Origin: Actinomycetota bacterium
GTDB taxonomy: Bacteria > Actinomycetota > Thermoleophilia > Gaiellales > Gaiellaceae
Length of the DNA: 64,000 nucleotides
Assembly: GCA_004366385.1 (NCBI GenBank)
Contig: ML178782.1
Span: 1-64,000, forward strand
Direction: 5' to 3'
Part shown: positions 25,668 to 35,462 of the stretch, one piece after another
Position numbering within the stretch: the stretch's first letter is position 1
Layout of the letters: each line of letters starts with the position of its first letter
The notes under the pieces: generated by a model
Told to the model about the DNA's origin: nothing
Databases searched by the model: none
What the model saw: the letters and a program-made list of their open reading frames with translations, nothing else
Position numbers and translations under genes: made by a program

Positions 25668-26432
25668 GTGAGCTTCGCGGTCGCCGCCGAGGCGTACGAC
25701 CGGTTCATGGGGAGATACTCGGAGCCGCTCGCTCCGCTGCTCGCCGACTTCGCAGGGATCTCGAGCGAGCAGCGCGTGATCGACGTCGGTTGCGGCCCGG
25801 GCGCGTTGACGGCGGAGCTCGCGCGGCGGCTGGGGGCTCGGAGCGTGTCTGCCGTCGACCCCTCGGAGTCGTTCGTCGAGGCGATGCGGGAGCGCCACCC
25901 GGACGTCACGGTGCAGCAGGCCCCGGCGGAGGAGCTGCCCTTCGAGGCGGGCTCGTTCGACGCGGCTCTCGCGCAACTGGTCGTCCACTTCATGGCAGAC
26001 CCGGTCGCGGGGCTGCGCGAGATGGCGCGAGTGACGCGGCGGGGCGGCGTTGTAGCCGCGTGCGTGTGGGACCACGCCGGGAGCTACGGGCCGCTCAGCC
26101 TCTTCTGGGAGGTCGTCGCCAGCCTGGACGGCGACGTCGACGACGAGTCGAAGCTCCCAGGGACCCGCGAAGGCCACCTCGCAGAGCTCTGCCAGGCCGC
26201 AGGACTGCGCGACGTGGAGGACGACGTGCTCACGATCACCCTCGAGCACACGACCTTCGAGGACTGGTGGGAGCCCTACACGCTGGGCGTCGGCCCGGCG
26301 GGCGCCTACGTCGCCGGGCTCGATCCCGAGCGCCGCGAGCAGCTGCGCGAGAGCTGCCGGGCTCGCCTCCCCGCAGCGCCGTTCGTGCTCTCGGCCCGAG
26401 CCTGGGCCGTGCGGGGCAGAGTGGCTGACTGA
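25668..26432 (+). CDS. Class I SAM-dependent methyltransferase
   Basis: RVIDVGCGPGALTAELARRLGARSVSAVDPSESFVEAMRER. Confidence 0.93.
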   Translation: MSFAVAAEAYDRFMGRYSEPLAPLLADFAGISSEQRVIDVGCGPGALTAELARRLGARSVSAVDPSESFVEAMRERHPDVTVQQAPAEELPFEAGSFDAALAQLVVHFMADPVAGLREMARVTRRGGVVAACVWDHAGSYGPLSLFWEVVASLDGDVDDESKLPGTREGHLAELCQAAGLRDVEDDVLTITLEHTTFEDWWEPYTLGVGPAGAYVAGLDPERREQLRESCRARLPAAPFVLSARAWAVRGRVAD

Positions 26433-26519
26433 TCGCGGTTGTGCGCCCGACGCACGGCCAGCCGACCGACCGGGCCCCCCGAGCGCGCGCTCGCGTGACC
26501 TGGGGCGACACGGAACCAG

Positions 26520-27275
26520 TCAGTCCGAGCCGCAGGGAGGAACGGCCTCGTACCCGCCGGCGCGGATGAGTGTGCGAAGCGTGTCGACCGGGATCGCGAG
26601 CCCGTAGCCGGTCGCTATCTCGATCGCGTAGACGACCGCCACGATCTTCCCCTTCGAGTTGAGCACCGGCCCGCCCGAGTTGCCCGGCTGCACGCGCGCG
26701 CTGAGTCGCATCACCCGTCCCGGGATGCCGAGCCCGCCGCTCCCGTCGACGTAGTCGATGACGGTGCCCGAGCGCAGAGTGAGCGCGCCGCCGAGCGGGT
26801 AACCAGCGACCGTGATCGGCGTCGAGGCTGCCGGCGTCCGCCCGTAGCTCCCGACCTGCGGCAGCTTCCCGTCGACGACCGCGATACCGAGATCACCCAG
26901 GACGCCGACCTCCGCGGTGTCGACGTCGAAGGAGCGACCGTCCCACGTCGAGACCTCGAGAATCGCGGCGCCCGCAATCACGTGCCTGTTGGTCACCAGG
27001 ACGTCGTCTGCGATCGCGAAGCCCGAGCCGGTGCCGACACCGAGGCACGAGATGTTCCGCACGCGGACGGTCAACCGTTTCGCTCGGCGCGAGAACGACT
27101 CGGCGGCGAGCTTCGGCACCTTGACCCGCACGGCGCGGGGGACATCGGCCGAGACCTCTTCGACCGCGGGCACCGAGACCGTTGGCTCCTCCTCGGGCGG
27201 GGCGCTCGCCTGCACGGCGCAGCCCGCGGAGAGGAGCCCCATCCCGCAGACGACAACGAGCGTAGCTCTCCGCAA
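26520..27275 (-). CDS. Trypsin-like serine protease, probable lipoprotein (TTG start)
   Basis: MGLLSAGC lipobox; VLVTNRHVI, DLGIAVV, QPGNSGGPVL triad. Confidence 0.85.
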   Translation of the reverse strand: MRRATLVVVCGMGLLSAGCAVQASAPPEEEPTVSVPAVEEVSADVPRAVRVKVPKLAAESFSRRAKRLTVRVRNISCLGVGTGSGFAIADDVLVTNRHVIAGAAILEVSTWDGRSFDVDTAEVGVLGDLGIAVVDGKLPQVGSYGRTPAASTPITVAGYPLGGALTLRSGTVIDYVDGSGGLGIPGRVMRLSARVQPGNSGGPVLNSKGKIVAVVYAIEIATGYGLAIPVDTLRTLIRAGGYEAVPPCGSD

Positions 27276-27279
27276 GCCG

Positions 27280-28032
27280 TTACCCGAACCTGGCGTTGTA
27301 GTCGTCGAGCGAGTACTCGGCGTAGTCGCAATCGTCCCGAACCTCGGAGACGATCGCGCTCGCGGAGTAGTAGTCCTCGTCCAGCACGTACCCCAACAGC
27401 TGAGCGAGCCCACCGTTGCAGGCGATGACGGCGTCGGCCACCTCCTCGATCGCCGCCGACTGGACGAGCAGGGCTGCGCGCTCGTCCTCGACCTCGGCCT
27501 TCTCGGCTGCCAGGGCTCGCTGCCTGTCCTCGAGCGAGCTGACGTCCGCTTCCGACCGGCGCAGAGCCGACTGCTGCCTCCGCACCTTCGACGCCATCCC
27601 GTTGAGCTCGCGAGTGCGCGCGTTCAGCTCGTTCGATCTCTCGACGAGCACGCCGTTGAGCTGATCGACGTTGCGCTCGAGCGCCAGCGAGCGCTCCTCC
27701 CACCGGCCGGCGCGATCCTTGTTCACCTCGGCGACGTACCCCGTCACGGCCAGCGCCGTGACGAGCAGCACGAGCGTCACAGCAGCGAGAGCGCCGAGCA
27801 GCAACCTCCGCGTGTCGCGGCGAGACGCGTGTGGAACGACGAGTGGGACGGATCGACCCGGGGTCTCGTCAGGCGCCGGGGCTGCTGCGTCTCGGCTCTC
27901 CGTGACCCCGGTCGCTTCAGCTGCGAGACGGTCTGCCAGCTGGCGCGAGGCGTCGGCGGCCGACGGCCCGCCGTCACCGAAGCTCGGCCGGGGCCAGCGC
28001 TCGCCGTCAGGCTTGGCCGTGTCCTCCGTCAT
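27280..28032 (-). CDS. Membrane-anchored coiled-coil hypothetical protein
   Basis: TM segment LLLGALAAVTLVLLVTALAVTGYV followed by heptad-rich region. Confidence 0.75.
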   Translation of the reverse strand: MTEDTAKPDGERWPRPSFGDGGPSAADASRQLADRLAAEATGVTESRDAAAPAPDETPGRSVPLVVPHASRRDTRRLLLGALAAVTLVLLVTALAVTGYVAEVNKDRAGRWEERSLALERNVDQLNGVLVERSNELNARTRELNGMASKVRRQQSALRRSEADVSSLEDRQRALAAEKAEVEDERAALLVQSAAIEEVADAVIACNGGLAQLLGYVLDEDYYSASAIVSEVRDDCDYAEYSLDDYNARFG

Positions 28033-28118
28033 CGCAACTCAGAGCATTCTGGCCTAGGCATCACACGACAATAGTCCCAGGCGAGTCGCCGTCGTCTTAC
28101 ACGGCCATGCCGTCTGCC

Positions 28119-28412
28119 TCAACGCAGCTGCCGGATGACCGTCGCCTTGAACGGCACCGCGAGCAGTTCGGCCAGAGGCGCGTAGGCGCCGGTCGCCGCG
28201 GCCTCCTCCATGTGGGCCAGCCGCGCCTCGGGGGACTCCCACTCGGCGATCTCGATCAGCGTGTCGGGGTCGTCCAGCACCTCGTAGCGCGTGCTGCCCA
28301 GGAAGCCGCGCAGACCTTCTCCCTCGGTGGCGACCAGGCTCTCGAGCAGACGCTCGAGCTCGGCCCGCCGGCCGGGCTTGGCCTGAAGCTCGACGATCAC
28401 CTTGATCGACAC
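28119..28412 (-). CDS. Antibiotic biosynthesis monooxygenase (ABM) domain protein
   Basis: MSIKVIVELQAKPGRRAELERLLESLV...LIEIAEWES. Confidence 0.85.
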   Translation of the reverse strand: MSIKVIVELQAKPGRRAELERLLESLVATEGEGLRGFLGSTRYEVLDDPDTLIEIAEWESPEARLAHMEEAAATGAYAPLAELLAVPFKATVIRQLR

Positions 28413-28494
28413 GGCATCCCTCGCCGCAACCGTACCGACGGGCCGACGCTACTTCCTCGCCTCACGCCGGGCGCGGGCGTGGTACGAAGTGCGC

Positions 28495-28938
28495 GTGCCG
28501 GACGAGATCGTCATTCGCTTTCCCGACGAGGGGGTCGCCGCAGCGGCGCGGCTGCTCCGGGAGCAGGCGCCGGAGACGTGCCGCGCCGTCCTCGACGCGC
28601 TGCCTGCCGGCGGCAGCGCGCGCCACGCGATCTACTCGGGGAGCGAGGTCTACCTCGTGCTTCCCGCCGTGCTCGAGCCGCCGCGCGAGCACGCGACGAC
28701 GATCGTCGGCGCCGGCGACGTCGCCTTCCTCACCGTCGAGCGCGGCTCGAGCTACGGGGTCGACGAGAGCTACTCGGAGATCTGCTGGTTCTACGACCTC
28801 GACGCGACGCCCTCGATGCCCGAGGGGCCGATCGCCGTCAACGTCTTCGCCCGGCTCCACGACGCCGACGACTTCTTCTCCGTGTGCCGGCGCATGCGTC
28901 TCGAGGGCGCGAAGAAGGTCGAGATCGCCCGCGCTTGA
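28495..28938 (+). CDS. DUF3830-like (cyclophilin-like) protein
   Basis: HAIYSGSEVYLVLP...EICWFYDLDATPSMPEGPIAVNVFARL. Confidence 0.55.
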   Translation: MPDEIVIRFPDEGVAAAARLLREQAPETCRAVLDALPAGGSARHAIYSGSEVYLVLPAVLEPPREHATTIVGAGDVAFLTVERGSSYGVDESYSEICWFYDLDATPSMPEGPIAVNVFARLHDADDFFSVCRRMRLEGAKKVEIARA

Positions 28939-29062
28939 GGGAAAGCGGGCGCCGGCGCGCGGCACTGTCGCTGACCGCACGCGCCCCGTGTAAGAGTGTC
29001 CTCGGCGGGTGATCCTCTTCCCGTGGGGCAGTCGGCCACGGGCGACACGGAAGGGAGACGGC

Positions 29063-30343
29063 GTGGCGAGCCCTGACGCGGGATTCGAGGCGGTTCGTGA
29101 GTTCTCACTGCTGGACGCGCTCTACGGGAGACGCGCGCGGCGCTTCGGGCTGGGGATGGAGATCCCCTCCGGCCCCTTGGCGTTCCGCTCCGAGAAGGAC
29201 CCTCTCCCGCTCTCCGAGCCCGAGCAGATGCTGCTCGTCGCGGCCGCGACCGGCGTCTCCGGCTGGACTTTCGGCGTGCCGTTCACGCCGCGGCTGCCGG
29301 ACTCGCACGCCGACTTCACGGTCCGCTTCACGGGCCGCACGGCGCCGACGGCGGCAGGCATCGGGACCCCGGCGCTGTTCTTCACGGACGACGACGGCTG
29401 CTACTGCACGCGGACGCGAGACGTGCGGCCCGCCGCAGCGAGCACCGGCGGCGGCGACCTGAACGCGGCCGTCGCTCTTTGCCGAGAGCAGACGACCCGG
29501 CTCACGGACGCGCGGCTGGAGGTCCCGTCCTCACCGCCGTACATCCTCCCGCCGAACCTGTGGTGGGCGAACCAGCCCGGCTCGACGCTGTTCATGCCCG
29601 TCGGCGACGCCGCGGAGGAGTGCCTCGGGATCCTCGGGCTCATGCTCCGGCACGGCGTGATGGTCGTCGACGACGAGACCGGCGAGCCGGCGGGAGATCT
29701 CGACCCGTTCGTCCGCGCCGGCGTCCTCGATCCCGAGAAGCGGCTCCCGCTCGCCGAGCTCCTCGCGGACGTCAACGACAGCATGTGCCTCGAGCTCGCG
29801 TTCATGGGGCACAACATCGTCCTCATGCTCCAGGCGATGGGAATCGGCGGCCTGTACTTCAACGGCATGGACGGCCTGGCCGCGCTCGGCGCATACGCCG
29901 GCGACGGTGTCCCGGGGCTCGGGTTCCGGTACGTCGAGGACGAGCGCTGGGTCACGCCGAGCGTCGTCGGTCTCGACGGCGTCTACGAGGCGCTCTGCCC
30001 GCCGTACTTCCCGGACATGCACGCGGCCGTCGAGGCCTTCGTCGAGCGGAAGTTCGGAGCGGGCGGCGCCTACGACGCGAGCGCGCCCGGCCCCTGGAAG
30101 GATCCCGCCCGCGTCCGGGGGACGACGGAGCCCTACAGCCGCGACTTCGTGGAGTGCATGGCCGAGATCGCGCAGTACATCCACGACAAGTTCGGGAAGT
30201 TCCCGGGGACGCGCAGCACGGTCATGCTTCCCGGCTTCGTCCAGGCCCACCACCTCGACACCGACTTCTACGACGAGCACTACGGGGAGGGGTCGTACCT
30301 GCCGACGCACGCACGGCACCTGGAGCTCTGGCACGGCGCCTGA
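29063..30343 (+). CDS. Conserved hypothetical protein (about 426 aa, weak nitroreductase-like N-terminus)
   Basis: Long ORF with consistent codon bias; SLLDALYGRRARRFGLGMEIPSGPLAF...PLSEPEQMLLVAAATGVSGW. Confidence 0.65.
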   Translation: MASPDAGFEAVREFSLLDALYGRRARRFGLGMEIPSGPLAFRSEKDPLPLSEPEQMLLVAAATGVSGWTFGVPFTPRLPDSHADFTVRFTGRTAPTAAGIGTPALFFTDDDGCYCTRTRDVRPAAASTGGGDLNAAVALCREQTTRLTDARLEVPSSPPYILPPNLWWANQPGSTLFMPVGDAAEECLGILGLMLRHGVMVVDDETGEPAGDLDPFVRAGVLDPEKRLPLAELLADVNDSMCLELAFMGHNIVLMLQAMGIGGLYFNGMDGLAALGAYAGDGVPGLGFRYVEDERWVTPSVVGLDGVYEALCPPYFPDMHAAVEAFVERKFGAGGAYDASAPGPWKDPARVRGTTEPYSRDFVECMAEIAQYIHDKFGKFPGTRSTVMLPGFVQAHHLDTDFYDEHYGEGSYLPTHARHLELWHGA

Positions 30344-30453
30344 CGAACGGGCGGTGGGATGCGCGATTCAGGTCTCGACGTGGCCGTGGTCAGGGCTTCC
30401 ACGGTCCGCGGCGCGGTCGCTCCTCGCCTGCCCACTGCGCGACCGCCTCCGGA

Positions 30454-30872
30454 CTAACGCTCCTCGGGCGTATGGCAGACGGCCTCGAGCTTGAATCCGT
30501 GGGGATCCAGCCAGTAGGTCGCGTAACAGTCCTCCCCGTACTGCGGGAACTCCTGTGGCTCGTCCAGGATCACGGCTCCGCGTGCACGTGCCCACTCGTG
30601 CGCTGCCCGCACCGTTGCTCTGCTCGCGACCAGGAACGCCAGATGGTGGAGGCCGGTCGCCCCGCGTGAGTACGTCGCTGGTTCCTCTGCCGGTAGGAGA
30701 ACAGCTGCGAGCCTCGGGCGCCGTCGGGCCCGTAGTTGAGGGGCCCTCCCGGGCCTGTCTCGAACCACTCTCGGAGCCCGACGATGGACATGAGCTCGTC
30801 GTAGTACTCCTTGGCCGCGGCGAGATCGGGGACGCCGATCCCGACGTGGTCGATGAATCCGGCTTGGGCCAA
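30454..30872 (-). pseudogene. VOC family protein with frameshift
   Basis: MAQAGFIDHVGIGVPDLAAAKEYYDELM...GSQLFSY continues in another frame as LPAEEPATYSRGATGLHHLAFLV...YWLDPHGFKLEAVCH; break near 30700. Confidence 0.8.
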
Positions 30873-30944
30873 CGAGAACCTCCTCCGGTAGCGAACGGAG
30901 GTGATGGTAAGCGACCGCCTCGGAGCCGACAGGTGCTGGAGCGG

Positions 30945-32207
30945 CTACGGCGACGGGTCGCGCATTCTCGCCAGCGCCTCCGCGACGTGCCGGTGCCCGA
31001 CCGTCTCGTACCCGACCACCGTCACGATCGGCGCGAACATCAGGACGACGAGGCAGATCGCGACGCTGACCCCCGCCGCGGCGAGCACGACCGTCAGCAC
31101 GAGCACGGCCGCGGTCGCCGCGAGGAGCGACAGGTGGAACGGGTCGCGATGGCGCGTGAACGACGCGTACAGCCCGTACAGCGTCACGACGTAGATCGCG
31201 AACGGGATCACGGTGCAGAGCACCGTCGCCGTGTCGCTGATCGTCGTCTTGCCCTCGAGGTAGTACGCGGCGACGTGCAGGCCGGCGCCGATCGCCGCGA
31301 GCGACGCGAAGACCACGAGATGGCCGTACCCCCAGAGGAAGGATCGCTCCCGATACGCCGCGAGCACCTCGGCCCAGGGGACGAGGAAGTACGTCCACCA
31401 GGTGGCGAAGATGAGGCCGATCCCCGCGATCGCGACCACCGCCGCGTCGACCGTCCACCCGTGGGCGCCGTGCACGACGGCGTTGATCGACGCGACCGTG
31501 CCGAGGATGCCCTCGCCGAGCGTGATGATCACGAGCAGGCCGTATCTCTCCGAGATGTGATGCGCGTGCCACGGCGTCCCGCCCTTCCGGCTTTCGGCGA
31601 CGAACGGGCCGGCCATCTCGACGCCGATCAGAGCCAGCGTCACGGCGAATGCGAGCGCCATCGTCGGGTCACCGACGGCGAGCGCGACCCAGAACACCTG
31701 CGCGACCGAGATCGTCCACATGTACGTCCTCGCCGTCCGGCGGCGCGCGGGATCGTGACGCGCGACCTGCGCCCACAGGAACACCATCGGCACGCGCATG
31801 ACCACGTAGCCGGCGACCATGACGCCGATGTCGAGCGTGCCGCCGCGGGCGATCGACGCGAACGCCGGCTCCAGGCCGAGCGCAAGGACGATCACGCCCA
31901 CCATCTGCACCATCGTCGCCAGGCGGAACACCCAGTCGTCCGTGTCGTAGGCGGATGCGAACCACGAGTAGTTGATCCACGCCCACGCGACCGCGAACGT
32001 CGCCAGCGAGAAGCCCACGACGCCCGTGCGGATGTCCCCCTCGGCGAGGTAGTGGGCGAGCTCGCTCGAGGCGACGCCGAACCCGACCACGAAGGTCAGG
32101 TCGAAGAGGAGCTCGAGCGGAGTCGCGCCGCGGTGGACCTGAAGCGGGTCGCGCCCCGAGAACCGGCGGCGCCGGTGCGACCGGTCGGAGGCGATGTCGA
32201 CAGTCAC
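30945..32207 (-). CDS. Low temperature requirement protein A (LtrA) family membrane protein
   Basis: ATPLELLFDLTFVVGFGVASSELAHYL...HHISERYGLLVIITLGEGILG. Confidence 0.93.
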   Translation of the reverse strand: MTVDIASDRSHRRRRFSGRDPLQVHRGATPLELLFDLTFVVGFGVASSELAHYLAEGDIRTGVVGFSLATFAVAWAWINYSWFASAYDTDDWVFRLATMVQMVGVIVLALGLEPAFASIARGGTLDIGVMVAGYVVMRVPMVFLWAQVARHDPARRRTARTYMWTISVAQVFWVALAVGDPTMALAFAVTLALIGVEMAGPFVAESRKGGTPWHAHHISERYGLLVIITLGEGILGTVASINAVVHGAHGWTVDAAVVAIAGIGLIFATWWTYFLVPWAEVLAAYRERSFLWGYGHLVVFASLAAIGAGLHVAAYYLEGKTTISDTATVLCTVIPFAIYVVTLYGLYASFTRHRDPFHLSLLAATAAVLVLTVVLAAAGVSVAICLVVLMFAPIVTVVGYETVGHRHVAEALARMRDPSP

Positions 32208-32302
32208 GCCCGCGGCATGCTGCCAGGATCGCGGCGGGCGCTTCGACTGGAGGGCATCCCCGGGCTGCACATGCCCGACCTCCACGGCAACGCCGCTCCA
32301 GG

Positions 32303-32650
32303 TCAGCCGAAGGCGGCGATCGCGTCGCCGATCAGCTTCGCCCCGATGACGAGGAAGAGCACCGTCATGATCGCTGTGTTGGAGCGCACCATCCAGCCTC
32401 GCACGCGCTCCAGCGGCTCCCGAGACCGCTCTCCGAGAGCCACCGCGAGAACGAGTGGCGTCAGCACGCCGATCGAGGCGACGGCGACGAAAGCGAGCAA
32501 CACCGCGAGCTCCTGGCTCGACGCCAGCCCGACAGCGGCGATCTCGACGGCCGCGGCGGCAACCAGCAGCACGCTTTTCGGGTTGAGCGCCGTGAGGGCG
32601 AGGCCCGCGCCCGCGGCCTCTCCCACGGTGAAGTCGTCGATCGTGCGCAT
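32303..32650 (-). pseudogene. 5'-truncated GAP (Sap/LysE-like) family transporter
   Basis: WMRTIDDFTVGEAAGAGLALTALNPKSVLLVAAA...; homologous frame (VKQWRGRPGAADEPTIPGW) extends a little upstream but no N-terminal half. Confidence 0.65.
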
Positions 32651-32784
32651 CCAGCCCGGGATCGTCGGCTCGTCCGCGGCGCCCGGACGCCCCCGCCACT
32701 GCTTGACCGCGGCTGCACGGGGCGCACTGGGGCTCTCACGAGGAGACGCGCGAAGCCGAGCGTCGTCCCGCTAGCGTCCTCCGC

Positions 32785-34002
32785 GTGAGGGTCACCGCCG
32801 AGACCGCGCGCCGCTTCCTCATCGCTCGCCACCAGCTCGCGCCCGCGCGATCGCTCGAGGAAGGGCCGGACGCCGTGCTCGAGGTCGTCCGCCGGCTCGG
32901 CTCGCTCCAGTTCGACCCGATCGCGGTCGCCGGCCGCGCCCACGACCTCGTCTTGCACGCGCGCGTGGCCGAGTACGAACCGGCGTGGTGCGACCTCCTC
33001 TACGAGCGCCGCGAGATCTTCGAGGCGTACAACAAGGGGCTCTCGTTCGTCCCGACGAGCGACCTCCCGTGGTTCCGCGTGCCCTCGAGCAGGGCGTCCC
33101 GCACCCTCGCCGAGAACGCCGACGTGGCCGAGCGCGTGCTCGAGCGCGTCCGCGCCGAGGGCCCGCTCTCGTCGCTCGACTTCGAGAGCGAGCGCGGGCA
33201 GGCGACGGACTGGTTCGGGGTGCCGACGAACACCGTCCGCGCCGTGCTCGAGGCGTACACCGTCACCGGCGTCCTCGGCCTCGCGCGGCGCGACGGCAAC
33301 CGGCGCTACTACGACGTCGTCGAGCGGCTCCTGCCGGCCGACGTGCTCGCGCGCGAGATCCCGCTCGCGGAGCAGCTGCGCCACAAGCTCCTCTCCCGCT
33401 ACCGCGCGCACGGCCTCCTCGGGGTGGGCGGCGGCGGGGACGTCTTCGGCGGCATCGGCCCCGCCAAGCCCGATCCGAGGTGGCCCGAGAACCCGGGACG
33501 GACGGCGCTCCGCGAGCAGCTGATCGCGCGCGGCGAGCTCGTCCCGGTGGAGGTCGAGAACGTGCGCGGCAAGCGGTTCGTGCTCAGGGAGGACGTGGGC
33601 CTGCTCGAGCGCTCGCCGGAGCCGGTGCCCTCGGTCGCCTTCCTGCCGCCGTTCGATCCGCTGGTCTGGGACCGCGGCCTGCTCGGGTCGCTGTTCGGGT
33701 TCGAGTACGTGTGGGATCTCTTCCACCCGCCGGAGAAGCGGCGCTTCGGCTGGTACGTGCTGCCGATCCTCTTCGGAGACCGCTTCGTCGGCCGGATCGA
33801 GCCACGAATCGAGCGCGACGCCGGCAGCGTGCAGCTGCTCGGTCTCTGGTGGGAGGACGGCTTCGAGCCGCGCCGAGCCGAGGGCTTCGTCGACGCGATG
33901 CGCGACGCGCTGCGCGCCTACCTCCGCTTCGCATCCGCGACGCGCATCGAGTGGCCGGCGGAGCTCGCGGCCGAGAGGCGACTGCTCCGCACACGCCCCT
34001 GA
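32785..34002 (+). CDS. YcaQ/AlkZ-like winged-helix DNA glycosylase family protein
   Basis: RRFLIARHQLAPA...VVRRLGSLQFDPIAVAGRAHDLVLHARV; LPPFDPLVWDR...LPILFGDRFVGRIEPR. Confidence 0.85.
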   Translation: MRVTAETARRFLIARHQLAPARSLEEGPDAVLEVVRRLGSLQFDPIAVAGRAHDLVLHARVAEYEPAWCDLLYERREIFEAYNKGLSFVPTSDLPWFRVPSSRASRTLAENADVAERVLERVRAEGPLSSLDFESERGQATDWFGVPTNTVRAVLEAYTVTGVLGLARRDGNRRYYDVVERLLPADVLAREIPLAEQLRHKLLSRYRAHGLLGVGGGGDVFGGIGPAKPDPRWPENPGRTALREQLIARGELVPVEVENVRGKRFVLREDVGLLERSPEPVPSVAFLPPFDPLVWDRGLLGSLFGFEYVWDLFHPPEKRRFGWYVLPILFGDRFVGRIEPRIERDAGSVQLLGLWWEDGFEPRRAEGFVDAMRDALRAYLRFASATRIEWPAELAAERRLLRTRP

Positions 34003-34083
34003 CAGGCGCTGCGTGGTTCCCCCGATGCTCGACGGTCTCTCCGCTGCGAGGCTGCAGCCGGAATCCCTTCGAGAGGAGGTGAC

Positions 34084-34551
34084 ATGGTCGGAGGCAGAGC
34101 GTGGCTCCCGCCGCGCTGGTTCGTCACGACGTTCTGGCGCGTGCACCGGCGCGTCGTGCGGAGAAGCGGCGGCCGTCGCGGGCTGTGGGCTCCACGCCCC
34201 GGGAAGTGGGGCGCCCTGCGGCTCACCACGACGGGCCGGCGGAGCGGCGAGCCGCGGAGCGTGATCATCGGCTACTACGAGGACGGGCCGAACCTGGTCT
34301 CGATGGCCATGAACGGCTGGGGCGCCGCCGAGCCCGCGTGGTGGCTGAACCTGCAGGCCGAGCCGCAGGCGGTCGTCGACCTGGCGGGCGGTAGCCGGCG
34401 CGAGGTGCTCGGCAGGGCCGCCGCGGGCGACGAGCGCGAGCGCTTGTGGCAGCGCTGGCGCGAGATCGACAAGAACCTCGACAGCTACGCCGCCCGGCGC
34501 CCGCGGGAGACGGCGGTCGTCGTGCTCGAGCCGCGCACGGCGGCGGAGTGA
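34084..34551 (+). CDS. Ddn-like nitroreductase/quinone reductase family (F420-dependent type)
   Basis: LRLTTTGRRSGEPRSVIIGYYEDGPNLVSMAMNGWGAAEPAWWLNLQAEPQAVV. Confidence 0.88.
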   Translation: MVGGRAWLPPRWFVTTFWRVHRRVVRRSGGRRGLWAPRPGKWGALRLTTTGRRSGEPRSVIIGYYEDGPNLVSMAMNGWGAAEPAWWLNLQAEPQAVVDLAGGSRREVLGRAAAGDERERLWQRWREIDKNLDSYAARRPRETAVVVLEPRTAAE

Positions 34552-34576
34552 CCCTCGGGCGCGCCGTCGCCGCGGC

Positions 34577-34993
34577 TCAGGCGGCGGCGGCGCTCGGCGC
34601 GTGGAACACGGCCTCGACGTTGTTGCCGTCGGGATCGAGGACGAACGCCGCGTAGTAGCGACCGCTGTACTCCGGCCGCAGGCCGGGCGGGCCGTTGTCC
34701 GTCCCGCCGTGCCGGAGCGCCGCGCGGTGCCAGCGCGTCACCGCGTCCTCGCTCGGGGCCTTGAAGGCGACGTGCGCTCCGGTGGTGACGCGGTCACGCC
34801 CCGGCTTGCTGCCGACCGCGTGCAGGCTGAAGTCGTCGCCGGAGCCGCGGCCGAAGAGGACGTACGCGTCGCCTTCGAACTCGCCCTCGCCGAGCACGGA
34901 GAAGCCGAGCTCGGCCAGCGCGGCTTCGTACATCCGGCGGCTCGCAGGCAGATCGGCCACCCGGAAGCCCACGTGGTCGACGACGTCGCTCAC
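34577..34993 (-). CDS. VOC family protein
   Basis: VDHVGFRVADLPASRRMYEAALAELGF...GRYYAAFVLDPDGNNVEAVFHAP. Confidence 0.92.
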   Translation of the reverse strand: MSDVVDHVGFRVADLPASRRMYEAALAELGFSVLGEGEFEGDAYVLFGRGSGDDFSLHAVGSKPGRDRVTTGAHVAFKAPSEDAVTRWHRAALRHGGTDNGPPGLRPEYSGRYYAAFVLDPDGNNVEAVFHAPSAAAA

Positions 34994-35045
34994 GGCCGTG
35001 ATTCTTCCAGCGCGCCGTTCGAACGAGGCTGATCGGGCAGTGCAG

Positions 35046-35132
35046 CCGATGAGTTCTCGCTGGTTTGTCAGTCTCTACCCGCGATGCGGCCGGAGCAGGC
35101 CGCCCGGAACGAGGAGCCAGTGAGATGACGCG
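35046..35132. repeat. Dispersed repeat copy 1
   Basis: ccgatgagttctcgctggtttgtcagtctctacccgcgatg ... ggaacgagg...tgagatgac; matches 36119-36199. Confidence 0.65.
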
Positions 35133-35460
35133 ATACCTGATCTCGTTCGACGACGGGGCGATGACGTTCCCCGCGGAGGAGCTACCCGACGTGGCCGAGG
35201 CTGCGCACGCGGTGGTCCGCGAGGCCGAGGACGCCGGCGTCTGGGTCTTCGGCGGCGGACTGCACTCCCACGAAACGGTGAGCGTGGTAGCTACCGACGG
35301 GACGGTCGCCGACGGCCCGGAGAGCAAGGCGTACATCGGCGGGTTCTCGGTTGTCGACGTCCCCTCGCGCGCGGAGGCGCTGGAGTGGGCGGCCAAGATC
35401 GCCGTCGCCTGCCGCTGCGCTCAAGAGGTGCGCGAGTTCGTGCCCGGCTCGACCCCCTGA
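35125..35460 (+). CDS. YCII-related domain protein
   Basis: MTRYLISFDDGAMTFPAEELPDVAEAAHAVVREAEDAGVWVFGGGLHSH...SVVDVPSRAEALEWAAKIAVACRC. Confidence 0.88.
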   Translation: MTRYLISFDDGAMTFPAEELPDVAEAAHAVVREAEDAGVWVFGGGLHSHETVSVVATDGTVADGPESKAYIGGFSVVDVPSRAEALEWAAKIAVACRCAQEVREFVPGSTP

Positions 35461-35462
35461 TC

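Noticed and set aside
30555-32774. 739 aa plus-strand ORF over LtrA
   Set aside because: Antisense to a convincing membrane protein; R/E/H-rich artefact.
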